Shown in pieces: positions 1 to 8,837 of a stretch of DNA of 17,670 bases. Position 1 is the stretch's first letter. Each line of letters begins with the position of its first letter. Below the pieces are notes generated by a model. It had not been told where the DNA came from, did no database searches, and saw nothing but the letters and a program-made list of their open reading frames with translations. Both the position numbers and the translations under genes were made by a program. The DNA is from Collinsella sp. TM09-10AT (GTDB taxonomy: Bacteria > Actinomycetota > Coriobacteriia > Coriobacteriales > Coriobacteriaceae). The stretch is taken from the NCBI RefSeq assembly GCF_003436275.1, contig NZ_QSOP01000030.1, positions 1 through 17,670 of the forward strand, read 5' to 3'.

Positions 1-77
1 AGGCGGGGCCGAGGCCGCCTCGATCAATTTGCGAAAGAATCTTGACGGTACCCCCTACTACACGGATGGAGGAAGAA

Positions 78-1205
78 ATGCGTTATTCGAGAAAGGTGAT
101 TGTCGGATTCATAGTGTTGCTTGCCGCCCTGATGTCTCCAAGGTTGGTTTTTGGAGACGACGACTTGGTCCGTGTCACACCGCAAATAGCTGTGGAGCAA
201 GCGCAGGCTTTCTTTGATGATGTATCGGATGAACCGGTGACCGCTTGTGACCCAGTAAAAATGGTAAATTCCGATGGAGATTCAATCGGGTATATCGTTC
301 GTGCGAAGCGGGATGACGTTAACTATGGCTACGTCGTATTTGATTCAGAGCGATCTTGGTGGATCAGCGAATACTGCTTGGCTCCGAACGCTCTTTTACC
401 TATCGAGAGTGCAAGCGAAGAAATTGCACTCCTCGCATCCTCGGATAACGTCGTTGCGTTAAAGATTGACGAGCTAACTGTTGGCGTTGCCGACTTAGAT
501 AAAAACATTGTTTTAGACGCAAGTGGAAAAAAAGTACCAAATAAATTGTCCTCGGGAGGCAATCGCAGCGGATCGCCGGAACATTTCGAAGACGTTTTTG
601 TATCTGCCAAGGATTTGTATAAACAGGGATATGTCGTTGATGCGAGCAAAACGGTTTCGGGAATAATAACGCCAACGCAAACAGAAGTTATCAAAGAAAC
701 GGGGACTTATGCTTGCGCTGTTTCGGCAATGTTTGCAGTTAGCAGTCACTATGTGACTTTGAACCGCCTTAAATTGTCCGATTTATACTCGGAGCTTTGG
801 AGGCTGTCGGGGACATGGGAAGAAGAAGAAAAGAAATATGATCAAGCGACTGGTCTGTACTTTACTCAAGGCAAGACTTCTCCTGACAAACCCGCTCCGG
901 CCTTAAAGGAGTTTTGTGCAAGACGAGGCAAGGAGCTTGAGACGTCATTCGTTTGGTATCCGTCATGGGATTCCTTTAGGGTGAATACCGACTCGGGGAA
1001 TCTGAGTATTTTCTCTGGAAGGCTCCGGTCAAATGGCAGCGGGCACGCAATGGCAGTTGTGGGCTACGTGGCAATGCATAACACATACTCGAATGCCAAG
1101 AAGTACCTGCTTGTTGTTTGGAATGGATGGACAAACCAGCTACAGTTTCTTCCATATGACGTATCAATTTACACGTCTCACGATGGCACATATTGCAAGG
1201 GTTGA
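78..1205 (+). CDS. Secreted papain-fold (C10/streptopain-like) cysteine protease
   Basis: The predicted product has 375 residues. Residues 1-26 form a signal peptide (MRYSRK, then a hydrophobic stretch ending VFG before DDD), so it should act outside the cell or at its surface. Residues about 30-120 resemble the propeptide of C10 peptidases (a GYIVRAKRDD...GYVVFDSERSW stretch). The C-terminal half has the papain-fold triad in order: Cys213 in YACAVSAM, His323 in SGHAMAVVGY and Asn349 in VVWNGW. The family is a secreted endopeptidase made as a zymogen; substrate unknown. I chose ATG 78 because GGAGGA lies 4 nt upstream and the signal peptide begins there; an in-frame start at 42 would add an unsupported N-terminus. 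The gene is A+T-richer than the DNA after 2330. It heads a three-gene cluster. The assignment rests on motif order and overall shape; a C39-like peptidase or an inactive relative is possible. Confidence 0.72.
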   Translation: MRYSRKVIVGFIVLLAALMSPRLVFGDDDLVRVTPQIAVEQAQAFFDDVSDEPVTACDPVKMVNSDGDSIGYIVRAKRDDVNYGYVVFDSERSWWISEYCLAPNALLPIESASEEIALLASSDNVVALKIDELTVGVADLDKNIVLDASGKKVPNKLSSGGNRSGSPEHFEDVFVSAKDLYKQGYVVDASKTVSGIITPTQTEVIKETGTYACAVSAMFAVSSHYVTLNRLKLSDLYSELWRLSGTWEEEEKKYDQATGLYFTQGKTSPDKPAPALKEFCARRGKELETSFVWYPSWDSFRVNTDSGNLSIFSGRLRSNGSGHAMAVVGYVAMHNTYSNAKKYLLVVWNGWTNQLQFLPYDVSIYTSHDGTYCKG

Positions 1206-1213
1206 TTGTACTC

Positions 1214-1570
1214 GTGAACGGCGACAAGTTCATTCGAAGGGCAATGCTCCTATTGGTGCTTTCCTTTGCTTTGCTCACCGCAGCGAGCTTCTTTCTGTTA
1301 AGGGCGACTAATGGGGGAGAAAACGACACGGTTGTTGCAGTCGAGGTGCGCGCTCTATCGGATGTTCATAACGGGCAATTTGAGGCGCTTATGCCAAGTG
1401 GTTGCCGTAAGAGAATCGATATGCGCCGCAAGTCAAGTTCCGGATATGTCTCAGGGTTGAAAGCAGGTGATAAATGGATTCTAGTTTTTGTGGAAGATAA
1501 GGAACTTGACGGGACTGTTCTGTATCCCCATTCAGCTGAGAAAGTCAAATCAAGTAGACAGGGGGAATGA
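1214..1570 (+). CDS. Small exported or membrane-anchored protein, unknown family
   Basis: I do not recognise this protein of about 118 residues. It has a short basic N-terminus (NGDKFIRR), one hydrophobic segment at residues 9-30 (signal peptide or anchor), and a soluble tail rich in predicted beta strands and charged residues (VVAVEVRAL, GYVSGLKAGDKWILVFV). The start is uncertain: GTG 1214 puts the basic residues directly before the hydrophobic segment and lies 12 nt after an AAGGG; TTG 1193 or TTG 1202 in the same frame would overlap or abut the protease stop at 1205. It sits 8 nt downstream of the protease and 3 nt upstream of the next gene, so the three are probably co-transcribed and work in the same extracytoplasmic place. 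A role as protease partner or inhibitor is only a contextual guess. Confidence 0.6.
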   Translation: MNGDKFIRRAMLLLVLSFALLTAASFFLLRATNGGENDTVVAVEVRALSDVHNGQFEALMPSGCRKRIDMRRKSSSGYVSGLKAGDKWILVFVEDKELDGTVLYPHSAEKVKSSRQGE

Positions 1571-1573
1571 AGA

Positions 1574-2158
1574 ATGATTGATAGAAAGCAGTTCTTAGGT
1601 CTGATGGCGGGGGCTCCTATTTTGATGCGAGCCGGGATGGCAGAAGCCGTGGAGTTGCCGGACGCTCAGAAGCGATTGACGCTCGTGGTCGACACGGTGG
1701 TCAGAGATGAAAATGGCAATGAAAAAACGCGAACAAGAAGCAGAGAGACTATTTTCACGCCAGAGAGCAAAACTGTGTCTGCCGACGCTATGGCCGGTGA
1801 TGTCATAACAATCCAGAGGGAATCAGATGAAACGTTGCCGCTGCTTGCCAAGATTGAGCTCACAGTCGCTTATTATAACGATAAAACAGAAATTGAGATT
1901 CGTTCCGGAAAGTACTCGATAGTCCAAATCGATCCGCTTGTGATGTATGCAAACGCTTGGTACGCGCTCATGCAGAAGGATAAATACGTGATGAATAACT
2001 TCACGGAAAGCGAAGCATCATATGAAACGGGGTGGGGGCCAACGCCATACGACGCGGAGAAAGATAAGTGGACGTGCGGATCAGGCATGGGCGCGACGAT
2101 TACGGACTTCATTAACGATTCAACATATAGCTTTGCTATCGACTGTTATATCGAATAG
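1574..2158 (+). CDS. Exported protein with Tat-like signal, unknown function
   Basis: The 194-residue product is not recognised. Its N-terminus, DRKQFLGLMAG followed by a moderately hydrophobic stretch ending AEA before VELPD, resembles a twin-arginine signal but has Arg-Lys rather than Arg-Arg, so export by Sec or Tat is open. The mature part (about residues 26-194) alternates beta-like hydrophobic and charged residues. It has two cysteines, one in KWTCGSG and one in IDCYIE near the C-terminus, which could form a disulfide. GGGGGA at 1561-1566 lies 7 nt before ATG 1574. The gene starts 3 nt after the previous stop, so translation is probably coupled. Base composition is A+T-rich like its two upstream neighbours. 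By analogy with C10 protease loci that carry a small inhibitor gene nearby, it could restrain or assist the protease; nothing in the sequence proves this. Confidence 0.68.
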   Translation: MIDRKQFLGLMAGAPILMRAGMAEAVELPDAQKRLTLVVDTVVRDENGNEKTRTRSRETIFTPESKTVSADAMAGDVITIQRESDETLPLLAKIELTVAYYNDKTEIEIRSGKYSIVQIDPLVMYANAWYALMQKDKYVMNNFTESEASYETGWGPTPYDAEKDKWTCGSGMGATITDFINDSTYSFAIDCYIE

Positions 2159-2277
2159 ACATGACGGCATAGAACGAATTGGCCTATAAGCATGTCATTA
2201 CTTAAGCAAAGCTGAAATCTTGGCATCTAGTGCTCGGGACTGCCCAGCTTGGGGTACAACTCAACGTGAACAATGAT

Positions 2278-2304
2278 GGCCCGCCACATGTTTGGCGGGC
2301 CTTT
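2278..2304 (+). terminator. Hairpin between the protease cluster and htrA
   Basis: A perfect 8-bp G+C-rich stem (GGCCCGCC at 2278-2285, GGCGGGCC at 2294-2301) with an 8-nt loop is followed by TTT and a mixed T-rich run. It probably ends the three-gene transcript. It is only 29 nt from the htrA start, so if the htrA promoter lies upstream the hairpin would sit in the htrA leader. The T tract is weak for a strong intrinsic terminator. Confidence 0.6.
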
Positions 2305-2330
2305 GGTTATTTGACGAAAGGATCGCAGCT

Positions 2331-3791
2331 ATGAGCGAGTACGATTCCCAGCGTCCCCAGGATGCGGGCAACGCCGGCGAGACCCAACAGCAGCCGCGCG
2401 TGCAGGTGGAGTCAACGCCTGCCGACAGCAACATTCCCTACGTGCAGGCCTACGACACGCAGACCGGCAAGCCGCTGGGCAGCCAGCAGGTTGTAAACAA
2501 GCACACGGTGGTCAAGACCAAGACCAAAAAGCTGCCGATCTTTATTACGGCGCTCGCCGGCTGCGCCTGTGGCGCCCTGCTGGTCATTGCGCTCATTATG
2601 AGCGGCACGCTCAACATTGGCGGCGGCAAGAATGCCGTGACGGCGGGTGCTTCGGGTTCATCGACGCAAAAGATTACCATCGACTCTGAGGACACCACGC
2701 TGGCCGAGGCGGTCTCTGCCAAGGCGCTGCCCTCTGTCGTTTCCATCACTGCGACTTCGAGCGGTAGCCAGAATGGCTCACTTTCGCAGTCTGCTGACGA
2801 GTCGGACAACTCGGGTAGCGTCGGTTCGGGCGTCGTGCTCGATACCGAGGGCCACATCCTCACCAACAACCACGTGGTCGATGGCTATGACCAGTACGTG
2901 GTGACCATGGATGACGGCACCACCTACGAGGCCGAGTTCGTGGGCAACGACGCTTCGAGCGACCTGGCCGTTATCAAGCTCAAGGACGCCGACGCCTCCA
3001 AGCTCACGCCGATTGAGATCGGTGATTCCTCCAAGCTCAACGTGGGCGAGTGGGTCATGGCCATCGGTTCGCCGTTTGGCAACGAGCAGTCTGTCTCCAC
3101 GGGTATCGTCTCGGCGCTCTATCGCTCCACGGCCATGAGCTCTGCCAACGGTAACACCATCTATGCCAACATGATCCAGACCGATGCCGCCATCAACCCG
3201 GGCAACTCCGGCGGCGCGCTCGTTAACGATAACGGCGAGCTTGTGGGTATCAACTCGCTCATCGAGAGCTACTCGGGCTCCAGCTCGGGCGTGGGCTTTG
3301 CCATTCCGGTCAACTATGCCAAGAACATTGCCGACCAGATCATCGACGGCAAGACGCCGGTGCATCCGTACATGGGCGCTACGCTTTCGAGCGTCAACGC
3401 GCTCAACGCCCGCACCAACAAGCTGAGCACCGATAGTGGCGCGTACGTGGCAAGCGTCGTTGAGGATGGTCCTGCTGCCAAGGCCGGCATTCAGGAGGGC
3501 GATGTCATCACCAAGCTGGGCGACGACGAGATTACGAGCGCCGATGGCCTGATCATCGCACTGCGCAGCCACGAGGTGGGCGAGAAGGTCGAGATCACGC
3601 TCATGCGCGGCAAGGAAGAGAAGAAGGTCACGGTTGAACTGGGCTCCGACGAGGAGCTGCAGAACCAGCAGCAGGACGACAGCGCGACCGATACCGGCAA
3701 CGGCGGTATTACCGACGAGCAGCTGCGCCAGTATCTGGAGGAGCTGCTTGGCCAGCAGGGCCAGGGTCAGGGCAACGGCCAGGGTTTCTAA
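2331..3791 (+). CDS. htrA: Membrane-anchored HtrA/DegP-family serine protease
   Basis: The 486-residue product is an HtrA-type quality-control protease that degrades misfolded proteins outside the membrane. Residues 1-67 are a Gln/Pro-rich cytoplasmic tail, 68-91 a single transmembrane segment, and about 120-335 a trypsin-like domain with His181 (NNHVVDG), Asp211 (SSDLAVIKL) and Ser293 (NPGNSGGAL). About 345-450 form one PDZ domain (GAYVASVVEDGPAAKAGIQEG). The C-terminus is a Gln/Gly-rich tail ending GQGQGNGQGF, of unknown use. One PDZ domain and an N-terminal anchor fit Gram-positive HtrA rather than periplasmic DegP. ATG 2331 was chosen because AAAGGA (2317-2322) lies 8 nt upstream; an in-frame extension to 2292 would run into the terminator hairpin. 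A strong terminator follows, so the gene is probably monocistronic. Confidence 0.93.
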   Translation: MSEYDSQRPQDAGNAGETQQQPRVQVESTPADSNIPYVQAYDTQTGKPLGSQQVVNKHTVVKTKTKKLPIFITALAGCACGALLVIALIMSGTLNIGGGKNAVTAGASGSSTQKITIDSEDTTLAEAVSAKALPSVVSITATSSGSQNGSLSQSADESDNSGSVGSGVVLDTEGHILTNNHVVDGYDQYVVTMDDGTTYEAEFVGNDASSDLAVIKLKDADASKLTPIEIGDSSKLNVGEWVMAIGSPFGNEQSVSTGIVSALYRSTAMSSANGNTIYANMIQTDAAINPGNSGGALVNDNGELVGINSLIESYSGSSSGVGFAIPVNYAKNIADQIIDGKTPVHPYMGATLSSVNALNARTNKLSTDSGAYVASVVEDGPAAKAGIQEGDVITKLGDDEITSADGLIIALRSHEVGEKVEITLMRGKEEKKVTVELGSDEELQNQQQDDSATDTGNGGITDEQLRQYLEELLGQQGQGQGNGQGF

Positions 3792-3817
3792 CGAGCTGTA
3801 TCGCACATATCGAAGCC

Positions 3818-3856
3818 AGAGGGGCTGTTCCGCCAGCGCGGGACAGCCCCTCTTTT
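3818..3856 (+). terminator. Rho-independent terminator after htrA
   Basis: AGAGGGGCTGT at 3818-3828 pairs perfectly with ACAGCCCCTCT at 3843-3853; a G-U and a C-G pair extend the stem to 13 pairs around a 10-nt loop, followed by TTTT. It ends 27 nt after the htrA stop. The 183 nt from here to ligA hold no gene; I saw only a weak extended -10-like TGGTACTCT at 3996-4004 without a convincing -35. Confidence 0.9.
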
Positions 3857-3991
3857 CGCGATGATCCCTTGGAGACGGAGGAAAACGGATCATTTAGAAA
3901 CGGCAAGGGCATGGTTTGAACGCGCGATCCACTCCAGTTTGATGGCTGCCGATTCGGTGCGGTTTGAGACCGCTATTCGGCCCCATGGTGA

Positions 3992-6268
<2,277 letters not shown>

Positions 6269-6290
6269 CGCATCGATAACCAAATTGAAG

Positions 6291-6332
6291 ATCCGCCCGG
6301 AAAGCATGATACCTTTCGGGCGGATTTTATTT
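6291..6332. terminator. Bidirectional terminator between ligA and the merR-type gene
   Basis: ATCCGCCCG at 6291-6299 pairs with CGGGCGGAT at 6317-6325, and AAAG/CTTT extends the stem past one bulged G (6300); the loop is 8 nt. TTTTATTT follows on the + strand, and the minus strand reads CTTCAATTT after the stem. It lies between convergent genes; the T tract overlaps the stop codon of the minus-strand gene (6327-6329). Confidence 0.85.
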
Positions 6333-7175
6333 GGACGGGGAAACGGGCACCGTGATCTGCGTCACGTAGGTTGCCGGGTCGTCGCTGATGATGTCGTCGA
6401 TGAGGGCGATCTCGCGCGAGGGGCCGGCGGGCGTCAGGTTGTGTTCGTGCATGTAGCCGAGCAGCCGCTCGTAGCGAGGGGCTGCTTGTCCGTGCGTGCC
6501 ACGGAAACTTATGGTCAGGCAGCGCGCGGCAGGTCGCGTCTCAACATCGCCCAAGTACTCATCGGTGTCATCGAGCAGCAGGAAGACCTCGTCGTAGCCA
6601 TCAAAGTCGCCGGCGGCGAGGCGTTCGGGCGCGATGCCCACACCCAGATTGCCCAGATAGGCAAAGGTTTCGTGCTGCCCCTGCTGAAGCTGGCGGATAT
6701 GCCATCCCAGCGAATAGGCGTCGGTGGGATTGACGCGCTCGTGCAGCGTGGCGCAGCGAAGTTCGGGTTCCTCGATTTCGCTAATGGTGTCGAGATCAGC
6801 ATTCAAAGCGCCATGAAGCAAGGCAAGCCGCTGGTCAATCTTGCGCGACATGCGCTCCAACTCACGCCGCCTGTGCTCAATTAACTCCTGTTGCTTGGTC
6901 AGTTGCCGTTGTATCAAATCCATATCGCGCGTAGTGACAAACTCGCGAATCTGCGCCAGCGGCAAGTCGAGAACGCGCAGGTTGCCGATGGTGTTGAGGG
7001 TGGAGAGCTGCCGCGATCCGTAGTAGCGGTACCCACTTGCCGGATCGACATATGCCGGCTCCAACAGCCCCATCTGCTCGTAATGACGCAGTGTGCCCAC
7101 GCTTAAATTGAGCAGGCGCGCCACCTCGCCAATGCGGAGCAGGCCCTCGGTGTGTTCACTTGGCATGTCGGTCAC
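6327..7175 (-). CDS. MerR-family regulator with GyrI-like ligand domain
   Basis: The 282-residue product is a BmrR/TipA-type activator. Residues about 12-80 form the winged helix-turn-helix (LLRIGEVARLLNLSVGTLRHYE, then GLLEP and SGYRYYGSRQL). Residues 85-130 form the dimerisation coiled coil rich in Gln, Glu and Arg. Residues about 135-280 look like a GyrI-like effector domain (ELRCATLHERV...GYDEVFLLLDD...ARCLTISFRGTHGQ). Such proteins bind hydrophobic or cationic drugs and untwist promoters with 19-bp spacers. The GTG start at 7175 was chosen because GAAAGGAG (complement of 7183-7190) lies 7 nt upstream; an in-frame ATG at 7166 is too far from it. It is the second gene of a minus-strand operon, 55 nt after the MATE gene, and a matching dyad lies in the operon promoter at 8625-8645, implying autoregulation. 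Confidence 0.88.
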   Translation of the reverse strand: MTDMPSEHTEGLLRIGEVARLLNLSVGTLRHYEQMGLLEPAYVDPASGYRYYGSRQLSTLNTIGNLRVLDLPLAQIREFVTTRDMDLIQRQLTKQQELIEHRRRELERMSRKIDQRLALLHGALNADLDTISEIEEPELRCATLHERVNPTDAYSLGWHIRQLQQGQHETFAYLGNLGVGIAPERLAAGDFDGYDEVFLLLDDTDEYLGDVETRPAARCLTISFRGTHGQAAPRYERLLGYMHEHNLTPAGPSREIALIDDIISDDPATYVTQITVPVSPSK

Positions 7176-7230
7176 AGGACCACTCCTTTCGGTAAAAACA
7201 GGGGAGAGGCGCTAGGCCCGCGTCGCCCCG

Positions 7231-8577
7231 CTACGCCACCAGCTTGTCAAAAGCCCCGCGCCGGTTGAGCACGGTAAATGCAATCACGCAGATGCCCGCC
7301 GACAGAATCGACCCGCACGGTGAGGCGATGCCCATGGGGAACAGCGTGTCGGAATAGGCGTTCGACAGCAGCCATGCGCCGGGCACGCGAATGAGCACCA
7401 CGGCCAGCACGTTGTGCGCAAAGCCAATGTAGCTCTTGCCATACGCAGCGAAAAAGCCGCTAAAGCAAATGTGGATGCCGGCAAAGATCGCGTCGAAAAT
7501 ATAGCTGCGCATATAGCCGGTACCGGCGGCGACTACTGCAGCGTCCTTGGCAAAAAAGCCGATAAACGCCGGCGCCACCAGCCACATCAGCACCGTGATC
7601 AGGCAGCCGTACACCACCGAGATGGTCATGGCGTCCTTGAGTACCTGACGCGCGCGGTCGCCCTTGCCCGCGCCGGCGTTTTGCGCCGTGAGCGCGCTGA
7701 CGGTAGCGCCCATGGAACTCGGCACGATAAACAAAAAGCTGATCATCTTCTCGACTAGGCCCACGGCGGCGGCGTCGACTAGCCCACGGTGGTTGGCGAT
7801 GACGGTGATGAACATAAACGCCACCTGGATGCAGCCGTCCTGCACAGCCACGGGCACGCCGATTTTAAGAATGCTGCCGAGCACCTCGGGCTGGGGGCGC
7901 AGGTCGCTGCGCTTAACGTGGATGTTTGTGCGACGGCTCTTGAGCCACACGAGCGCGAGGGCAACGCTGGCCGTCTGTGCGATGACCGTGCCGAGTGCGG
8001 CGCCCACGGGGCCGAGCCCCATGTGGCCGATAAACAGAAAATCAAGCGCGATGTTGATGATGCATGCCACGCCGATCACGTACATAGGCGAGCGCGAATC
8101 GCCCAGCCCGCGAAAGATGGCCGAAAGAATGTTGTACGCGGCAATAAACGGAATGCCGACAAAGCAGATACGCAGGTAGGCGGCAGTGCCTTCGACGGCT
8201 TCGGCGGGAGTGCCAATGAGCGCCACGATCTGCGGGCAAAGCGCGAGCAGGACAGCGGCCAGTACCACCGAGACACCCATAAAGAGCGTGATGGTATTGC
8301 CGATGGCGGTCTCGGCGCGATCGAAGCGGCGCGAGCCCACGGCGTGGCCGACGATGACCGTCGTTCCCATGGCCAGACCAACGAGCGTCACGGTAATGAT
8401 ATAGAGCGTCTGTGCGCCGTTGCCCACGGCGGTGATGCCGGCAGCGCCGCTAAACTGCCCCATCATGTACAGATCGGCCATGCCGTAGAGCATCTGCAAA
8501 AAGTACGAGAGCATATAGGGCAGGGCAAAGACCGCGATGGTCTTAAGGACATTGCCGCGTGTGAGGTCGTGTTCCAT
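7231..8577 (-). CDS. MATE-family multidrug efflux transporter
   Basis: The 448-residue integral membrane protein has about twelve hydrophobic segments in two similar halves, the usual MATE size and layout. It opens with EHDLTRGNVLKTIAVFALPYMLSYFLQMLYGMAD, typical of the NorM/DinF superfamily; the second half restarts at SILKIGVPVAVQDG. Members export organic cations or drugs in exchange for Na+ or H+; the substrate is unknown here. ATG 8577 was chosen because the family's N-terminus begins there. The upstream Shine-Dalgarno is poor (AGAAAG about 9 nt away). The frame stays open to 8814, but that part has no transporter character and would overlap the promoter. The MerR-type regulator follows in the same operon, the common arrangement for a drug-sensing regulator and its pump. 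Confidence 0.9.
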   Translation of the reverse strand: MEHDLTRGNVLKTIAVFALPYMLSYFLQMLYGMADLYMMGQFSGAAGITAVGNGAQTLYIITVTLVGLAMGTTVIVGHAVGSRRFDRAETAIGNTITLFMGVSVVLAAVLLALCPQIVALIGTPAEAVEGTAAYLRICFVGIPFIAAYNILSAIFRGLGDSRSPMYVIGVACIINIALDFLFIGHMGLGPVGAALGTVIAQTASVALALVWLKSRRTNIHVKRSDLRPQPEVLGSILKIGVPVAVQDGCIQVAFMFITVIANHRGLVDAAAVGLVEKMISFLFIVPSSMGATVSALTAQNAGAGKGDRARQVLKDAMTISVVYGCLITVLMWLVAPAFIGFFAKDAAVVAAGTGYMRSYIFDAIFAGIHICFSGFFAAYGKSYIGFAHNVLAVVLIRVPGAWLLSNAYSDTLFPMGIASPCGSILSAGICVIAFTVLNRRGAFDKLVA

Positions 8578-8617
8578 GGGCGGGGCTTTCTGGCTTGGTC
8601 TGTTTACGTACCAGTGT

Positions 8618-8648
8618 AGTGAAAACCCTACAACGATTGTAGAGTCAA
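8618..8648 (-). promoter_or_regulatory. MerR-type promoter and operator of the MATE-merR operon
   Basis: Reading the minus strand, -35 TTGACT (8648-8643) and -10 TTCACT (8623-8618) are 19 bp apart. Inside the spacer is a dyad with arms ACTCTACAA and TTGTAGGGT around a 3-nt centre (8625-8645), matching at 8 of 9 positions. A long spacer filled by a dyad is the hallmark of MerR-activated promoters. The -10 is poor, as expected if activation is required. Site assignment is by eye. Confidence 0.68.
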
Positions 8649-8749
8649 GGTTTGTGTTGGCGGCGGGGAGAAAAAAGTCACGCTCGCGTTCATTTCCAAT
8701 TGAATACAGGGGCGCGTCCTGCGAGCTTGGCGCCTGCACTAGCATTGCA

Positions 8750-8761
8750 GAAATCGATTTC
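8750..8761. promoter_or_regulatory. Perfect 12-bp palindrome upstream of the ABC promoter
   Basis: GAAATCGATTTC is self-complementary and ends 7 nt before the -35 box of the ABC-transporter promoter. Its position fits a regulator binding site, but no regulator in the window is linked to it. Confidence 0.35.
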
Positions 8762-8768
8762 GGAGCAC

Positions 8769-8796
8769 TTGACACCGATGCACGGCGCGCCATAAT
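8769..8796 (+). promoter_or_regulatory. Promoter of the ABC exporter operon
   Basis: A consensus -35 TTGACA (8769-8774) and a -10 CATAAT (8791-8796, five of six matches) are separated by 16 bp. Transcription would begin near 8803, about 35 nt before the GTG start at 8838. It is divergent from the MATE promoter. Confidence 0.78.
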
Positions 8797-8837
8797 ACCT
8801 GGGTTTGCGAACAACGTTTGATGGGGGATGAACCTGC

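Noticed and set aside
1..20. Short hairpin AGGCGG/CCGCCT at the window start
   Set aside because: Six pairs with a mismatched interior and no T tract; upstream context is missing, so terminator status cannot be judged.
42..77. TTGAC at 42-46 as the -35 box of the protease gene
   Set aside because: No -10-like sequence lies 16-18 bp downstream, and the start codon at 78 leaves almost no leader.
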